Assembly: GCA_028282805.1 (NCBI GenBank)
Contig: JANQHD010000018.1
Span: forward strand, 1 to 64,000
Source of the DNA: Phycisphaeraceae bacterium
GTDB taxonomy: Bacteria > Planctomycetota > Phycisphaerae > Phycisphaerales > Zrk34
Direction of reading: 5' to 3'
Length of the DNA stretch: 64,000 nt
A program made the translations under genes and the position numbers. The notes below the pieces were generated by a model that was not told where the DNA came from, did no database searches, and was given only the letters and a program-made list of their open reading frames with translations. The stretch's first letter is position 1. The number at the start of each line of letters is the position of its first letter. Below are positions 61,757 through 64,000 of the stretch, one piece after another.

Positions 61757-62971
61757 TCAGGTCGTGTAATCGGCGTTGATGGCGATGTATTCCCGGCTCA
61801 GGTCGCAGCCGAGCACCTGGCAGTGGGCCTTGCCCGGGCCGACGATGACGTCGATGGGCACCTCGGGCCGCTTCATGTCTTCGCTGGCGGCGTTGGGGTC
61901 GAAGCGGGTGGGGCTGCCGTGGCGGAAGACGGTGTGGCCGGCGAGCTTGATGGTCATGTGCTCGGGGTCGACGGCGGCGCCGCTCTTGCCCGCGGCCATG
62001 GCGATCCGCCCCCAGTTCGGGTCGGCGCCGTGCACGGCGGTCTTGACCAGCGGCGAGTCGGCGATCGCCCGCGCCACCTTCAGCGCGTCCTTCGTCGTCG
62101 CCGCGCCCTTGACCGTGATCCGCATGACGTGCTCGGCCCCCTCGGCGTCGGCGATGATCTGGTACGCCAGGTCGCGGCACAGTTCGCTCAGCGCCTGCGT
62201 GAACTTGCGGTAGTTGGCCGCCACCTCCTTGATCGGCGGGTTGCCGGCCTGGCCGTTGGCCATCACCGCGACGGTGTCGGAGGTGGAGGTGTCGGTGTCG
62301 ACCGAGATGCGGTTGAAGCTGGCGTCGACGTTGACCGCGTCCGTCAAGGCCTTGCGCAACATGGGGGCGCTGATGTCGCAGTCGGTGGTGATGAAGCCGA
62401 GCATGGTGGCCATGTTCGGCGCGACCATGCCCGAGCCCTTGGCGATGCCGCCGAGGTTCACGGTGGCCTTGCCGATCTTGATCGACTTGCGGGCGGGCTT
62501 GGCGACGGTGTCGGTGGTGAGGATCGAGTAAGCCGCGGCGGCGTCGGCGGGGTTGCCGCGGTCGAGGTTCTTCGCCAGGTCGCCGATGCCATTCGCAATC
62601 GTGTCGATCGGAAGCTTGTGACCGATCACGCCCGTCGAGAAGGGCATGACCTCCGTCGGGTCGCAGCCGATGGCCTTGGCGACGGCCGTGCACATCGACT
62701 CGGCGTCCTTGAGGCCCTGCTTGCCCGTGGCGACGTTGGCGATGCCGCTGTTACACACGAACGCCCGGCCTTGGCCGTTCTTCACGTGGGCCTTGCCGAC
62801 GGTCACCGGCGCACCGCACACGGCGTTGGTGGTGAACACCGCCGCGATATGCGCGGGGTGGTCGCTGACGATCAGGGCAAGGTCGGGCTTGCAGGAATCC
62901 TTGATCCCGCACCGCCCGCCCGCGGCACGGAAGCCCAGGGGCACGGTCACGCTGGCGTAATCACTCGACAT
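61757..62971 (-). CDS. argJ: Bifunctional glutamate N-acetyltransferase/ornithine acetyltransferase
   Basis: A 404-residue ArgJ. GSGMVAPNMATMLGF contains the self-cleavage site before the nucleophilic Thr (A-T in NMATML), and NGQAGNPP, DADPNWGRIAM-type blocks and the C-terminal GCDLSREYIAINADYTT are present. The protein is autocatalytically split into alpha and beta chains. It recycles the acetyl group in arginine synthesis. It follows the lptD gene by 26 bases. Confidence 0.94.
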   Translation of the reverse strand: MSSDYASVTVPLGFRAAGGRCGIKDSCKPDLALIVSDHPAHIAAVFTTNAVCGAPVTVGKAHVKNGQGRAFVCNSGIANVATGKQGLKDAESMCTAVAKAIGCDPTEVMPFSTGVIGHKLPIDTIANGIGDLAKNLDRGNPADAAAAYSILTTDTVAKPARKSIKIGKATVNLGGIAKGSGMVAPNMATMLGFITTDCDISAPMLRKALTDAVNVDASFNRISVDTDTSTSDTVAVMANGQAGNPPIKEVAANYRKFTQALSELCRDLAYQIIADAEGAEHVMRITVKGAATTKDALKVARAIADSPLVKTAVHGADPNWGRIAMAAGKSGAAVDPEHMTIKLAGHTVFRHGSPTRFDPNAASEDMKRPEVPIDVIVGPGKAHCQVLGCDLSREYIAINADYTT

Positions 62972-62997
62972 GACCGCAGATTGTAGGGCAACGGCGC

Positions 62998-64000
62998 TCA
63001 GTTGCCATAGAGGAACGGGTTGTCTTCGGGGGCGCCGCGTCCGCCGAGGCCCTCGGGCGTCAGCGCGATGCCCACGGAGGTCGTGTCGTCGACGCTGTCG
63101 TAGCTGAAGGCCAGCATCAGCAGCATGCGCGGCATCCGGCGGGTGATCAGCACTTCCATGTCGCGGTTACGCCCGCGGTCGAGGTCGAACGAGTGCGCGT
63201 AGGCGAGGTGGTACTTCGGCGAGACGAGGTAGTCGAAGCCGTATTGGAACACGGTCGAATCCAGCGCGTCGATCCGCCGCACCTGCCCGAAGCTGGTCAG
63301 GCGCGGGTGGTGGGCGAGCTTGATGCCGTAGTTCCACCGCTCGACGGTGTCGGACTCGAAGCTGTAGTTCAGGTTGCCCACCGTCTGCAGCGAATCGGTG
63401 ACCTGCCAGGCCATCTCGGTCCAGAAATGGTCGCCGGCGGCCGACAGCTCGGGGCGGTAGTCGATGAACCGCGCGATCGGCGAGAGTTGCGCGTTGTCGC
63501 TGTCCTGCAACACGAAGTCGGTGTCCAGGCGGAACATCTCCACGCTCTGCCAGCGCCCGGGCCCGCCGCGCTGCGTCTCCAGCACGTTGCGCAGGCCGAA
63601 ACGCACGCTGCCGCCCTCGGTGGTGTTCTCGACGTCGTAGTCGTAGAAGAACGGCCAGCCCCGCCCGTCGACGTTGGTCCCCGAGTAGAACGCGTGCACG
63701 GTCGGCTCGATGATGTGCCGCAGGCGGTGGATGTCGAGCAGGCGGTTCTCAACGCCGTCGTACGTGCGGCTGAGCGTGGTGTGCAGCTTGATGCCCGCCG
63801 AGCCCCACAGGCGCGTGTTCTCGTCTTCGCCGCTGACCGAGCTGAAGTCGTCGTCGAACGCGGTGACCCGGCCGACGAGGTAGGGCACGATGTCGATCTT
63901 GCCCAGCCGCATCGGCAACTGCAGCTCCTGGCGGGTGTCGAAGCGGTAAACCCGCTCGTCGTCGAGGCCCAGCGTTAACCCCGGCGCATCGAACGACGTG
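62998..64000 (-). CDS. lptD: LPS-assembly outer-membrane protein LptD (C-terminal part)
   Basis: The frame is open to the right edge of the window and continues outside it; 333 residues are visible. It consists of alternating short beta strands and turns, with aromatic ends, typical of an outer-membrane beta barrel: for example WQSVEMFRLDTDFVLQDSDN, YGFDYLVSPKYHLAYAHSFD and MLLMLAFSYDSVDDTTSVGI. This matches the C-terminal barrel of OstA/LptD, which inserts LPS in the outer membrane. The presence of gmhA supports an LPS-making diderm. Confidence 0.7.
   Translation of the reverse strand, partial: TSFDAPGLTLGLDDERVYRFDTRQELQLPMRLGKIDIVPYLVGRVTAFDDDFSSVSGEDENTRLWGSAGIKLHTTLSRTYDGVENRLLDIHRLRHIIEPTVHAFYSGTNVDGRGWPFFYDYDVENTTEGGSVRFGLRNVLETQRGGPGRWQSVEMFRLDTDFVLQDSDNAQLSPIARFIDYRPELSAAGDHFWTEMAWQVTDSLQTVGNLNYSFESDTVERWNYGIKLAHHPRLTSFGQVRRIDALDSTVFQYGFDYLVSPKYHLAYAHSFDLDRGRNRDMEVLITRRMPRMLLMLAFSYDSVDDTTSVGIALTPEGLGGRGAPEDNPFLYGN

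Overview
The window looks like chromosome from a planctomycete, most probably of the class Phycisphaerae. The signs are high G+C, two proteins with PEP-CTERM sorting tails, a type IV pilus/type II secretion-like locus with several large pseudopilins, a secreted VHEWG-type protein with a HEAT-like tail, an LptD outer-membrane protein, and many dispersed short hairpin and 7-bp-period repeats. The taxonomic placement is inferred from gene content; no rRNA is present. LAYOUT 1-10 kb: the end of a PEP-CTERM protein and its terminator; a minus-strand pair (PfkB kinase, RNA 2',3'-cyclic phosphodiesterase); an iron(III) ABC transporter operon (fbpA-fbpB-fbpC); gltX and glnS, separated by a lower-G+C hypothetical gene held between inverted 30-bp repeats. 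LAYOUT 10-17 kb: a second PEP-CTERM protein, then aspS, two paralogous secreted coiled-coil proteins and asnB, all on the minus strand. LAYOUT 17-31.4 kb, plus strand: the pilus/secretion locus: two GspE/PilB ATPases, PilT, PilC/GspF, five prepilin-like proteins and a 1042-residue GspK-like protein, closed by a strong terminator. Four of the six pilin-type genes have 7-bp-period repeat arrays at or just after their start codons. LAYOUT 31.6-34.2 kb: sugar-nucleotide epimerase, RNase H, phosphoheptose isomerase and a lone Hpt protein. LAYOUT 34.2-40.5 kb: a tightly overlapping minus-strand operon that looks like amino-sugar or peptidoglycan salvage: sodium/solute symporter, GHL10 lipoprotein, a fused ROK kinase-MurQ etherase, and a GH20-type hexosaminidase. 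LAYOUT 40.5-47 kb: an unusual alkaline-phosphatase-like lipoprotein, tRNA-His, an FHA-GAF histidine kinase, an aldolase-type enzyme, the VHEWG protein and nrdR. LAYOUT 47-57.9 kb: thrS, preceded by a threonine-rich leader peptide and a terminator (a probable attenuator), a methyltransferase-like protein, a chimeric secreted protein, pyruvate kinase, a transglutaminase-like protein, Mrp/ApbC, a secreted LTXXQ-like protein, a YggS-type PLP protein and a DUF4405-like membrane protein. LAYOUT 58-64 kb, minus strand: lptD (partial), argJ, a radical SAM protein, cysteine desulfurase and radA. The most interesting signals are the thrS leader-peptide attenuator, the heptamer arrays that encode prepilin leaders, a 57-bp double-hairpin repeat whose two copies differ by a compensating base-pair change, the repeat-bounded low-G+C gene between gltX and glnS, and the ROK-MurQ fusion operon. 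All assignments come from reading the sequence; no database search was run.
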